Source of the DNA: Hoeflea_A sp965228785 | Lineage (GTDB): Bacteria > Pseudomonadota > Alphaproteobacteria > Rhizobiales > Rhizobiaceae | Assembly: GCA_965228785.1 (NCBI GenBank) | Contig: CBDDIF010000001.1 | Span: forward strand, 3,286,001-3,350,000 | Length of the DNA: 64,000 nucleotides | Reading direction: 5' to 3' | In this document: positions 52,493 to 60,621 of the stretch, one piece after another | Position numbering within the stretch: position 1 is the stretch's first letter | Layout of the letters: each line of letters opens with the position of its first letter | The notes under the pieces: model-generated | Told to the model about the DNA's origin: nothing | Databases searched by the model: none | Seen by the model: the letters and a program-made list of their open reading frames with translations, nothing else | Position numbers and translations under genes: made by a program

Positions 52493-52714
52493 ATGAGCAC
52501 CATAACGAGCCTTCATGGCACAACACCGGCTGAGATATTTCAAAGCGGACTGGAGAACATAAGTGAAATCGAATCGGTTGCCGTATGCGTTCGATGGCGA
52601 AACGGTGAAATTACAACGGGGTGGTCGAACGCGGATCCAGGTACAATTTCTCTGATGACAACTATGCTTGATGAAAGGCTTCGGATGCAGTTCCTGCGTG
52701 GTGTGGCAGACTGA
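52493..52714 (+). CDS. Small hypothetical protein
   Basis: A 73-residue soluble protein (STITSLHGTTPAEIFQSGLENISEIESVAVCVRWRNGEITTGWSN...). Predicted alpha/beta fold with a hydrophobic strand and amphipathic helices. AGGATGATAG precedes the ATG, a convincing site, and composition looks coding. No family recognised; it lies between the copper ATPase and a dehydrogenase gene. Confidence 0.6.
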   Translation: MSTITSLHGTTPAEIFQSGLENISEIESVAVCVRWRNGEITTGWSNADPGTISLMTTMLDERLRMQFLRGVAD

Positions 52715-52859
52715 GAAGAATTTTCCGACACCAATAAATCCGGGCAAAGATGAAACCAAGCCCAAGGAATTCTTATGCTTACACGGAATTCTCACGATCC
52801 CTATTTGTTAATTGCATCTACCAGTTGAGCACCGGGTATTCTGATTCGGCGTTTATGTG

Positions 52860-53951
52860 ATGAAGACACACAAGGAAATCTGGCTTGTCGGCGGCTATGG
52901 AGATGTGGGCCAAAAAACAGCCGCTCATTTGATAGCAGCAAGCGATCTTTCCGTTGTTGTCGCCGGCAGGAATCGTCAAAAGGCTCAACGGGTCGCAAAC
53001 ATTCTTGGATCAAGGGCCAGGGCTGTTGTGATTGATGTCGTGAAGCCGGACGCGTCGTCATGTTTTCCGGCAGGATCTGTTGTTGTCAATTTTGTCGATA
53101 ATGCACCTGCAAGTTTTTGCCAGTCCACAGTTGTGAACGGGGGAATCTATCTTGATATCTCGGCATCGCCGCAATATTTGAAGTCGCTTGAAGATAAACT
53201 AGTCGCGTCAGAGCCGACCGGTTTAGCAGTTCTGAGCGTCGGCGTTGCGCCTGGCTTAACAAACATCCTCGCGGCAGCACTGGTGGACAGGGATCCAAAA
53301 ACCGAACAGATCGACATTTGTATCGAAATGGGGCTAGGGCGGCATCATGGCCGTTCCGCCACCGAATGGTTTTTGCGAAATTTGTCAGAGTTCTATCCAT
53401 ACTTTGAGGATGGGATCATGCGGGAAGCGAAAACCGGTCGGGTTCACAGGCGTTTCAGGTTTGAAAAAAACAGTCCGCCCATCCTCGGTATCGGTTTTGG
53501 GTTTTCGGATCAGGTCAGTATCGCAAGAAGACTCGGAATTGGTTCTGTCCATAGTTTTGTTGCACTGGATCCACCCTGGGTAACGGGCATGGTCTCCGGT
53601 TTGATATCCTCTGGTCTTGGAGGTTTGATCTCACGAAACGCCGGGAAAATTTGCAGGTTGATGGAGATGGCTCCTTTGTTTGGAAAGGTGAGGACACGTC
53701 TGTTACTTGAGGGTCGGAACTCCGACAGAGATCCTCCATCCCGGTGGGTTGTCATCGCGGGCGACCAGTCGGATTTGACAGCCATCATTACCGGAGAAAC
53801 ACTAAAAGCTGCACTCAACAGTCGCAAAAGTGGAGTTGTCCATTCAGAAGATGTAATCGACGCCCGAAGAATTTTGTACGCACTTCACCAATACTCTCCG
53901 ACAATACGCAGCTGGTTTGAAAACGCCACGGACAAACTGAAATGCTCTTGA
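52860..53951 (+). CDS. Saccharopine dehydrogenase-like NAD(P)-binding protein
   Basis: A 363-residue cytoplasmic protein. The N-terminal Rossmann fold begins EIWLVGGYGDVGQKTAAHLI with a GxGxxG-type motif, followed by VVVAGRNRQKAQRVANIL and a catalytic-like region VVNFVDNAPASFCQSTVV. The rest matches saccharopine dehydrogenase-like or trans-acting enoyl reductase-type proteins of unknown substrate. Start is ATG 52860; a GTG one codon earlier is possible. No link to metal genes is visible apart from position. Confidence 0.82.
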   Translation: MKTHKEIWLVGGYGDVGQKTAAHLIAASDLSVVVAGRNRQKAQRVANILGSRARAVVIDVVKPDASSCFPAGSVVVNFVDNAPASFCQSTVVNGGIYLDISASPQYLKSLEDKLVASEPTGLAVLSVGVAPGLTNILAAALVDRDPKTEQIDICIEMGLGRHHGRSATEWFLRNLSEFYPYFEDGIMREAKTGRVHRRFRFEKNSPPILGIGFGFSDQVSIARRLGIGSVHSFVALDPPWVTGMVSGLISSGLGGLISRNAGKICRLMEMAPLFGKVRTRLLLEGRNSDRDPPSRWVVIAGDQSDLTAIITGETLKAALNSRKSGVVHSEDVIDARRILYALHQYSPTIRSWFENATDKLKCS

Positions 53952-54450
53952 GCCAGTTTCAGACTTTAGCAGTCTAAACTCCCGATCCTGCTTGGATGCT
54001 GGCGGCGAAATTGAGGCTCCAAGTGTTTGTATACTTGCGAGGATCGGGGCGACACACTAACACGATCGATATTCAAACCAGATGAAGATCCCGATCGCAG
54101 TTGTTTCCTGCATTTCCGCAAACAGTCTCTAGTGAAGTTGACCGGATTTCGAAAGCAGATGATGTAAGCGTGTGGTCCCGCAAACGGGCTGATTAAACAA
54201 AGCAATTTGAAAACGTGTCGTTTTTCAGAGCGGTGTTTCGGGGTTTTGTGTGGGCTGCCAAAACATGCATCTATGCATGTCAATTCTTGAGTTGGCCGGC
54301 ACGCAGATAAGATCGCTAAATTCCAATGCTGCTCGTCCGGAGAGGAACAACTGCATTCCTGGTGAGCAAATAACGGTGAAGTAACAAAAATGTTTGCTGC
54401 GCCACAAAATGGTCACTTGACTTCATAGCTCCACGGTCCATTTTCGAAAC
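53952..54450. other. Gene-poor stretch
   Basis: About 500 bases. A long-range inverted repeat (CCCGATCCT at about 53981 and GAGGATCGGG at about 54039) encloses some 50 bases and may fold, but there is no T run. No gene recognised. Confidence 0.35.
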
Positions 54451-54873
54451 ATGGTTCGAGGCATGACATATTCGCGGATGATTCGTATTGCCGTCGGTTT
54501 CCTGATGGCAATCATGTTCGTCTTGTCACCGATATCAACTGCACAAAACGCGGCTGCAAAAAAGTTTTCAATGCACAGTAGTTCGTCGATTGCAATTAGT
54601 GTTTCCGCCGATTGTCCTTCGCACGAGCCGCCCTGCATGGTGGATGTCGATCAGCAGAGTTCGGCCACTGACGACGAGGATGTTTCTGGTGCCAGTTCAA
54701 TTGGCTGGTCGATCAAATCCGGACTGTGGTGTGCGGAGTACTGTGTCAGTGCAGTAATTGATGATGCGCCTGATCAAAGCGTTCTTTACGATGGCGGTAG
54801 CGAATTCCCGTCTGCCGTCGTATTGGCCACCGGGGAGCATGCGGTCCCCTTTAGACCCCCTACCACCGCCTGA
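54451..54873 (+). CDS. Small secreted Cys-containing protein with RPP C-terminus
   Basis: About 140 residues with a signal peptide (MIRIAVGFLMAIMFVLSPISTA). The mature part is acidic and serine-rich, with cysteines in ADCPSHEPPCMVD and LWCAEYCVSAV, and ends VPFRPPTTA. It resembles the protein at 28734 in plan and in the CxxxCV motif. Start uncertain among ATG 54451, 54463 and 54478. It heads the TolC/multicopper oxidase/cupredoxin/CusF gene series and may be a regulatory or copper-binding leader protein of that cluster; function unknown. Confidence 0.65.
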   Translation: MVRGMTYSRMIRIAVGFLMAIMFVLSPISTAQNAAAKKFSMHSSSSIAISVSADCPSHEPPCMVDVDQQSSATDDEDVSGASSIGWSIKSGLWCAEYCVSAVIDDAPDQSVLYDGGSEFPSAVVLATGEHAVPFRPPTTA

Positions 54874-54962
54874 AATCAGTTCCTCTTCCATGAAAGAGGT
54901 GTGCGTTTGCGGTTGAAGATACACCGCAGACAATAGTCAATACGTTTCAGGTTCCAAATCAA

Positions 54963-55193
54963 ATGAAAAAAATTGCCCTCGCCGGGCTTGTGCCGGCGTT
55001 TTTAAGCGGTTGTGTCTCAACGCTACCGCCCGAGGTATTTACTCATCGTTCTCCGGCGGATGCTCATCAAGAAATCCGGCAGACTCGCTATGAGAACGTC
55101 CTGAGCGGTTATAATCACCGTCAGCCAATTGAACCCAAGTCTTGGCGGGAACTCAATGATGATCGTGCTCCCAAGGAAGGCAGCGACTCATGA
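54963..55193 (+). CDS. Small lipoprotein
   Basis: A 76-residue lipoprotein: MKKIALAGLVPAFLSGC with lipobox, then a polar chain (THRSPADAHQEIRQTRYENVLSGYNHRQPIEPKSWRELNDDRAP). The stop overlaps the TolC-like gene start (ATGA), so it is co-translated with it and is likely an accessory of the efflux or outer-membrane component. No named family; similar short lipoproteins occur beside copper TolC genes. Confidence 0.75.
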   Translation: MKKIALAGLVPAFLSGCVSTLPPEVFTHRSPADAHQEIRQTRYENVLSGYNHRQPIEPKSWRELNDDRAPKEGSDS

Positions 55194-56659
55194 GATATGG
55201 CCGTTTCCTCAAGCTAGCAGTTGTGATTTCCCCGGTCGTCCTTTCAGGCTGCGTGTCAGCTTTTGATCGGTCCCAATATTCGGCAATCGATGCAGGCTTC
55301 CCGAGCGTATCTGCAGAGACGGCACGAGCCACCGGCAAGCAAACCGTCTGGGTGCAGAACAGCGCGCAGGCAGAAGCGCTGTCCGAACGGGTGCATGGCC
55401 TTGTTCATAAACAGACGATCGATGCGGATACGGCGGTACAGGTCGCTCTTCTTAACAATAAAGGCCTTCAGGCTGCTTATAGTGACGTCGGCATGTCGGC
55501 TGCGGAAGTGTGGCAGCAAACCATGCTGAAAAACCCGACAGTATCGATCGGACTGCTCGGGATAGGCGCGCCTGAACTCGGCGCATATCGTGCCATTGAA
55601 GGAATGATCGCCAACAATGTCCTGGCGCTTGCAACCCGTAAGCGTCGTGTGGACATCGCTGACACACGCTTCAGACAGACACAGTTGAAGGCGGTCGTGG
55701 AAACACTGCGCCTTTCGGCAGACACGCGTCGCGCGTGGATCAAAGCCGTGGCTGCCTTTGAAACCGACGCCTATTTGGGTCAAGCGCAAGCGGCCGCAGA
55801 TGCGGCGTCCGAACTTGCCAAGAGGCTTGGAGAAAGTGGTGCCATGCCAAAGGCAGGCCAGGCGCGGGAGCATGCCTTCTATTCGGAGCTGACCGGTCAA
55901 AAGGCGCAAGCCCGGCTCAATGCAAGATTGGCAAAGGAAGAACTTACCCGGCTGATGGGGCTCTGGGGAAAGGAGGTCGACTTCTTCGTTCCAGACAAGC
56001 TTCCTCGCCTGCCAGGAAACGTAAGCCGGAAAAATGCCATTGAGGCTGAAGCGTTGCGCCGGCGTGTAGATCTTCAAGTCGCAAAACTGGAATTGGAAGC
56101 CGTCGCAAAAACCTATGGTCTCACCGAGGCCACCCGGTATGTGACGGATCTGGAAATCATTGGCGGATTCGAAACCGAACGAGAAGTCGAGGACGAAGTA
56201 ACCAAGACGGTCAGCACGCCCCAGGTAGAACTGGAATTCGTCATTCCAATATTCGACAGCGGCAAAGCGAGATTGCGCAAGGCCGAGCTTGCCTACATGC
56301 GGGCGGCAAATCTGCTTGCTGAAAAAGCGGTCAACATTCGTTCAGAAGCACGATCCGCCTACACAGCCTATCGGTCGACACACGATATTGCCCGCCACTA
56401 TCGAAATAATGTTTTGCCGCTGCGTATCAAGATCGAGGAGGAAGCCCTTCTGACCTATAACGGCATGATAACAAACACGTTTGAGTTGCTTGCCGACACC
56501 CGGGCCAAGATCAGCACGATCCTGCTGGCGACCAACGCAAAACGCGATTTCTGGCTAGCGGACGCAAACCTATCAGCAGTGATCTATGGCGGCGGCGCGG
56601 CAGCGGGCGGCGGCGGAGAACCAATGGCTGTCGCGGATGGCGCCGCTGCACCTCACTGA
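55190..56659 (+). CDS. TolC-family outer-membrane lipoprotein
   Basis: A 489-residue outer-membrane factor. It has a lipobox signal (FLKLAVVISPVVLSGC) and two OEP repeats rich in coiled-coil: QTIDADTAVQVALLNNKGLQAAYSDVG and VSTPQVELEFVIPIFDSGKARLRKAELAYMRAANLLAEKAVN. TolC-type proteins form a trimeric exit duct. Normally they work with an RND pump and a membrane-fusion protein; neither is encoded here, so this one may serve a pump encoded elsewhere or act with the downstream copper proteins. GC looks higher than in the surrounding low-GC genes. Confidence 0.9.
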   Translation: MRYGRFLKLAVVISPVVLSGCVSAFDRSQYSAIDAGFPSVSAETARATGKQTVWVQNSAQAEALSERVHGLVHKQTIDADTAVQVALLNNKGLQAAYSDVGMSAAEVWQQTMLKNPTVSIGLLGIGAPELGAYRAIEGMIANNVLALATRKRRVDIADTRFRQTQLKAVVETLRLSADTRRAWIKAVAAFETDAYLGQAQAAADAASELAKRLGESGAMPKAGQAREHAFYSELTGQKAQARLNARLAKEELTRLMGLWGKEVDFFVPDKLPRLPGNVSRKNAIEAEALRRRVDLQVAKLELEAVAKTYGLTEATRYVTDLEIIGGFETEREVEDEVTKTVSTPQVELEFVIPIFDSGKARLRKAELAYMRAANLLAEKAVNIRSEARSAYTAYRSTHDIARHYRNNVLPLRIKIEEEALLTYNGMITNTFELLADTRAKISTILLATNAKRDFWLADANLSAVIYGGGAAAGGGGEPMAVADGAAAPH

Positions 56660-56672
56660 GAAGGAGAAAACC

Positions 56673-58052
56673 ATGTTGAACAGACGTCAAATCCTTGGAG
56701 CCGGTGCCGCAGGTGCCGCGCTGGTTTCAACAGTCGCCTGGGCAAAGACTTCCAATATGGGGCTTCCTGAAGCCGCCTTGATGGAAAGCGCAGCCACCCA
56801 ACCGCCACTTCATCCCCCCACCGGACGCGAATACCAACCGGTGGTGACGCTAAATGGTTGGACCTTGCCGCACCGGATGAACAATGGCGTGAAAGAGTTT
56901 CACCTCATCGCCGAGCCGGTGGAGCGTGAGATGGCGGAGGGGATGACCGCCTATCTATGGGGCTATAACGGACAGTCAACGGGCCCGACCATTGAGGCCG
57001 TGGAGGGCGATCGCGTTCGGATCTTCGTCACTAACCGGCTTCCCGAGCACACGTCGGTCCATTGGCATGGAATGATCCTGCCTTCTGGAATGGACGGCGT
57101 CGTCGGACTCTCTCATCCGGCTATCCCACCGGGGAAGACCTTCGTTTACGAATTCGATCTAGTTAAGAGCGGAACATTCATGTACCACCCGCACGCCGAC
57201 GAGATGGTGCAGATGGCTATGGGAATGATGGGTATGTTCGTCATCCATCCCAAAGACCCGACGTTCATGCCGGTCGACCGCGACTTTCTCATCATGCTTA
57301 ACGCCTTCGATATTGATCCGGGGTCCTATGTACCGAAGGTCATGACGATGACAGACTTCAATCTTTGGTGCTGGAACAGCCGCCTTTTCCCGGATATCGA
57401 TCCGCTCGTGGTCAATAAGAATGACCGGGTCCGAGTCCGGGTCGGCAACCTCACGATGACCAACCATCCGATCCACATGCATGGCTATGACTTCGAGGTG
57501 ACATGCACTGATGGCGGGTGGGTGCGCGAGGAAGCGCGCTGGCCGGAGGTTTCCATCGACATCCCTGTTGGTGCAATGCGAGCCTATGAGTTTGACGCGA
57601 AATACGCTGGCGATTGGGCCATCCATTGCCACAAATCGCACCATACGATGAATGCAATGGGACATGATGTTCCAACCTTCATCGGCGTCAATAAGTCAGA
57701 CTTGACACGCAAGATTCGCGGATTGCAGCCCGAATATATGCCGATGGGCACCGCAGGCATGGCTGATATGGGCGAAATGTCGATGCCACTGCCAGACAAC
57801 ACAGTGCCGATGATGGCGGGTTGGGGGCCGCATGGGGCCATCGAGATGGGGGGTATGTTCTCGGTCGTCAAGATCCGCGAAGGCATTGCCTCCGGCGATT
57901 ATTCGGACCCCGGCTGGTACGAAAACCCGCCCGGCACTCAAGCCTATGAATGGACCGGCGAACTTCCTGATATCGAGAAGGTCACCGATGCCAACACAAA
58001 AATCACGCCGAAAACGGCCTCAAACAAAACAAATCGTGTCGGCCACAGCTAG
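56673..58052 (+). CDS. Multicopper oxidase (CopA/CueO-like laccase)
   Basis: A 459-residue periplasmic oxidase with a twin-arginine-like signal (LNRRQILGAGAAGAALVS). All four copper-binding motifs are seen: HWHG in TSVHWHGMIL, HPH in FMYHPHADE, HPIHMHG, and HCHKSHH in AIHCHKSHHTMNAMG. Methionine-rich patches (MVQMAMGMMGMF, MPMGTAGMADMGEMSMPLPD) are typical of copper-tolerance oxidases that convert Cu(I) to Cu(II). AAGGAGAAAACC precedes ATG 56673, 13 bases after the TolC gene. It belongs to the copper operon. Confidence 0.93.
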   Translation: MLNRRQILGAGAAGAALVSTVAWAKTSNMGLPEAALMESAATQPPLHPPTGREYQPVVTLNGWTLPHRMNNGVKEFHLIAEPVEREMAEGMTAYLWGYNGQSTGPTIEAVEGDRVRIFVTNRLPEHTSVHWHGMILPSGMDGVVGLSHPAIPPGKTFVYEFDLVKSGTFMYHPHADEMVQMAMGMMGMFVIHPKDPTFMPVDRDFLIMLNAFDIDPGSYVPKVMTMTDFNLWCWNSRLFPDIDPLVVNKNDRVRVRVGNLTMTNHPIHMHGYDFEVTCTDGGWVREEARWPEVSIDIPVGAMRAYEFDAKYAGDWAIHCHKSHHTMNAMGHDVPTFIGVNKSDLTRKIRGLQPEYMPMGTAGMADMGEMSMPLPDNTVPMMAGWGPHGAIEMGGMFSVVKIREGIASGDYSDPGWYENPPGTQAYEWTGELPDIEKVTDANTKITPKTASNKTNRVGHS

Positions 58053-58102
58053 TTCCGCAAGCGGAACAGACTGTTCAATCGTTTTGAAAGGGAAACAACA
58101 AA

Positions 58103-58618
58103 ATGAAAAGTCATTTTGCACTGTTAGCCGGCGCTGTTTTTCTCGCCGTCATCGGGATCGCAGCAGGGGTGGGATCCGCTGCGGCCAGTCCTGGAGCAGA
58201 AAAGCACACCGAGTCAAAGGATTTGGCGGTCGGCGTGCCGGGTAGCATCAGCGATGCTCAAAGAACTGTCAGTATCGCCATGATTGAAACATCGGGCGGC
58301 GACATGCTTTTTAAACCACGACGCGTCGAGGTTCAGAAGGGAGAGACGATGCGCTTCATCATTATTAACATGGGAGAGATAGATCATGAATTCGTCTTGA
58401 ATGACCGTCGTGGCATGGCGCTACACAAAGAGTTGATGGAAGAGCTCACCGAGATGGGGCATGACGACCCGAATGCGGTTCGGCTGGTACCAGGCGAGGC
58501 CGGCGAGATCATCTGGAAGTTCACAAACAGCGGGCAATTCGAATTCGCCTGCCTCATTCCCGGTCACTATGAATCGGGCATGAAGGGCGACATCTCAGTC
58601 GTCGAGAAGTCAGCATAA
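58103..58618 (+). CDS. Cupredoxin-family copper-binding protein
   Basis: An exported 171-residue protein: signal peptide (LLAGAVFLAVIGIAAGVGSAAA) and a cupredoxin domain. Type-1 copper ligands are visible: His in EIDHEFVLND, Cys in FACLIPGHYESGMKG, with the following His and Met. It is longer than azurin-type proteins by a helical insertion (ALHKELMEELTEMGHDDPN). Likely a periplasmic electron carrier or copper shuttle for the oxidase encoded just before it. A typical ribosome site (AAAGGG) precedes the ATG. Confidence 0.92.
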   Translation: MKSHFALLAGAVFLAVIGIAAGVGSAAASPGAEKHTESKDLAVGVPGSISDAQRTVSIAMIETSGGDMLFKPRRVEVQKGETMRFIIINMGEIDHEFVLNDRRGMALHKELMEELTEMGHDDPNAVRLVPGEAGEIIWKFTNSGQFEFACLIPGHYESGMKGDISVVEKSA

Positions 58619-58658
58619 CGCTGATCAACACGATCGATAGCGTTGAATGGAGATAACA

Positions 58659-58943
58659 ATGAAAACGCTTCTGAAGACTATGTTTGCAATATCAGCCTTT
58701 GCGATCATTTCCACGCCGGTACTAGCGACCGATTACACTAAAGGTGTGGTCAAAAAGGTAGATTTGAATGCTAGAAAGGTGACGGTCAAACATGAGGAAC
58801 TGAAAAACCTCGACATGCCTGCGATGACGATGGTTTTTCGTATTTCTCAAGATGAGATTTTGGATCAGCTTCAGGTAGGTCAAGACATAGAATTCGTTGC
58901 AGAACGCATCGAAGGCAAACTGACTATGACCAACGTCAGATGA
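58659..58943 (+). CDS. CusF-like periplasmic copper-binding protein
   Basis: A 94-residue exported protein (signal MKTLLKTMFAISAFAIISTPVLA) with the CusF-type fold. The copper site region reads VKHEELKNLDMPAMTMVFRI: the His and two Met ligands of CusF are present while the Trp position appears replaced by Leu. It would hand Cu(I)/Ag(I) to exporters. GGAGATAACA gives a strong ribosome site. Last gene of the TolC/oxidase/cupredoxin series. Confidence 0.88.
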   Translation: MKTLLKTMFAISAFAIISTPVLATDYTKGVVKKVDLNARKVTVKHEELKNLDMPAMTMVFRISQDEILDQLQVGQDIEFVAERIEGKLTMTNVR

Positions 58944-59137
58944 GCTCTCCGCCGGCTGAGCGTGTGATCCACAATCAGCGAATAGGAGATGGGTTTGGTG
59001 ATAAAGGGGTCATCCCGCCAGGTCGGCCTTTGATCTGGACATCTAATCGGAAAGGCAAGCATGCAAAGTTGTATCTGCCAAATTTACACCCGCAGGCCGA
59101 AACGGGTTCGCTGTGTTGAAAAATGGAGAATTCAGAA

Positions 59138-59620
59138 ATGAGATCGCATCGTGACTTAACCACTACGCCCAATTCACATCTCAAACAATTCGGCAGCCTC
59201 TATTTGTTTCCGATTGCCGCTATCGTGATGGTTTATTCAATAGCCGGGAGCAATGCTCATGAATCAACAGAAATAGCCGATAACATCATTGTAGAAAATG
59301 CGGCCGTTGAGATCGCAGAGTCGGGTACAAGACACCAACTGCATTTCGACATTGTTAACCTCAGTGCAGATAACATCATACTCTACAAGGTTCGGACAGA
59401 TGCAGCAAAAGCCGTTGAGTTGAAAATGAACCTGCCTGGGCAAGGATATACAGTCGTTTCAAGTATTCCGATTTTGCGCGAAGAGAAGTTGGATCTGGAC
59501 ACCACACATATCAAAGTCGAACTGACCGGCACTGCACGTAGATTATCCCGAGGCACTGAGATTGAATTTGAACTGGTCTTTCAGAATTTCGTGAAGACCG
59601 CGTTCGCGGATGTGCACTAA
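59138..59620 (+). CDS. PCu(A)C-like secreted protein with altered ligands
   Basis: A 160-residue exported protein with an internal signal anchor (FGSLYLFPIAAIVMVYSIAG). The core IVENAAVEIAESGTRHQLHFDIVNLSADNIILYKVRTDAAKAVELKMN and later KLDLDTTHIKVELTGTARRL follows the PCu(A)C layout. A His remains in TTHIKV and a Met in LKMN, but not in the classical HxM arrangement. GGAG lies nine bases before ATG 59138. It is followed three bases later by the DUF2652 gene, so the two are co-transcribed. Function is unclear; the family assignment is tentative. Confidence 0.55.
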   Translation: MRSHRDLTTTPNSHLKQFGSLYLFPIAAIVMVYSIAGSNAHESTEIADNIIVENAAVEIAESGTRHQLHFDIVNLSADNIILYKVRTDAAKAVELKMNLPGQGYTVVSSIPILREEKLDLDTTHIKVELTGTARRLSRGTEIEFELVFQNFVKTAFADVH

Positions 59621-59623
59621 GTC

Positions 59624-60520
59624 ATGACATTTGTGACAGACCATATGATTCATGACCTCCAACACCTCATGGCCACGGTGTTGGTGCTCTTGGTCGTTCT
59701 GTTCCTACTTGGCCTGCCACTATACAGGCGATATTCGAATTGGTTCGCGTCTGCATTCCATCAGTCCCATAGCATCTTGACGCCGCTGGTAGAGACCAGT
59801 CGAACAACTGACTCTAACTTGGGTGCACCGATGGAAAAGCCAGATGTATCGGTGCACGATACCATTTTCATACTCCCTGATATCAGTAACTACACACGCT
59901 TCATTGCCAGCGAGCACGTCACGGAGTCACGGGCTCAGGAGACTATTTTCTCGCTGATGAATGCCATGATAATTGCCGGAACCAAGACCGTTGAGCTGTC
60001 GAAACTTGAAGGTGATGCAGTCCTTTTCTATACCAATGCAAACCAGAAGACAGATCTGGAAATTGGCAAGACGGTCATGGCCATTTTTGACGCGTTCTTT
60101 GAGGAGCGTCGGCGCCTGATTGAATCGGATTTTTGCTCATGTGGCTCTTGTCGGCATGTCTCAAATCTCGATCTAAAGATTTTCATCCATCGCGGACAAT
60201 CAAAACGATTCAATTTTCGCGGCTCCATTGATCATTTTGGGGCTGACGTTACAATTCTTCATAAATTGATGAAAAACAACATACGGGCTGACAGGTACGT
60301 GATGGTTACAGCCGCGGCAGATGACAACGTCAAACTCCCTGGTGATTTCGTTCAACATCAGGTTGAAGAGGATCTTGAGCACGTTGGAAAAATTGTCGCT
60401 ACAGTTTACAGTTTCGGTGATCGGTTAACCGAGCCGGCATTGACCGACTGCACCAGTCAATCAAACGTGCTGAATCGGCAAAATGATGAGTCGCCCACCA
60501 ACGTTTCCGGTCACTGCTAA
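59624..60520 (+). CDS. DUF2652 protein (adenylate/guanylate cyclase-like) with N-terminal membrane helix
   Basis: A 298-residue protein: one membrane helix (MATVLVLLVVLFLLGLPLYRRYSNWFAS) and a DUF2652 domain resembling class III nucleotide cyclases (TIFILPDISNYTRFIASEHV, VELSKLEGDAVLFYT, KIFIHRGQSKRFNFRGSIDHFGADVTILHKLMKNNI). A cysteine cluster CSCGSC in the middle is typical of the family and could bind metal. The metal and nucleotide residues of true cyclases are only partly present. It is paired with the PCu(A)C-like protein gene, three bases downstream of it. Confidence 0.82.
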   Translation: MTFVTDHMIHDLQHLMATVLVLLVVLFLLGLPLYRRYSNWFASAFHQSHSILTPLVETSRTTDSNLGAPMEKPDVSVHDTIFILPDISNYTRFIASEHVTESRAQETIFSLMNAMIIAGTKTVELSKLEGDAVLFYTNANQKTDLEIGKTVMAIFDAFFEERRRLIESDFCSCGSCRHVSNLDLKIFIHRGQSKRFNFRGSIDHFGADVTILHKLMKNNIRADRYVMVTAAADDNVKLPGDFVQHQVEEDLEHVGKIVATVYSFGDRLTEPALTDCTSQSNVLNRQNDESPTNVSGHC

Positions 60521-60621
60521 CTTGCCGCTGATAATCAATTGTGTGATCATCGAACAGTTTCCAAAATATCAATGCAATTTACGGTCGATCGGCAAATAAA
60601 ATAATTGCCATTGATCGAATT

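Noticed and set aside
54425..54451. TTGACT upstream of the 54451 gene as a CueR promoter
   Set aside because: Spacer lacks the TTCC-N7-GGAA dyad and the -10 is poor.
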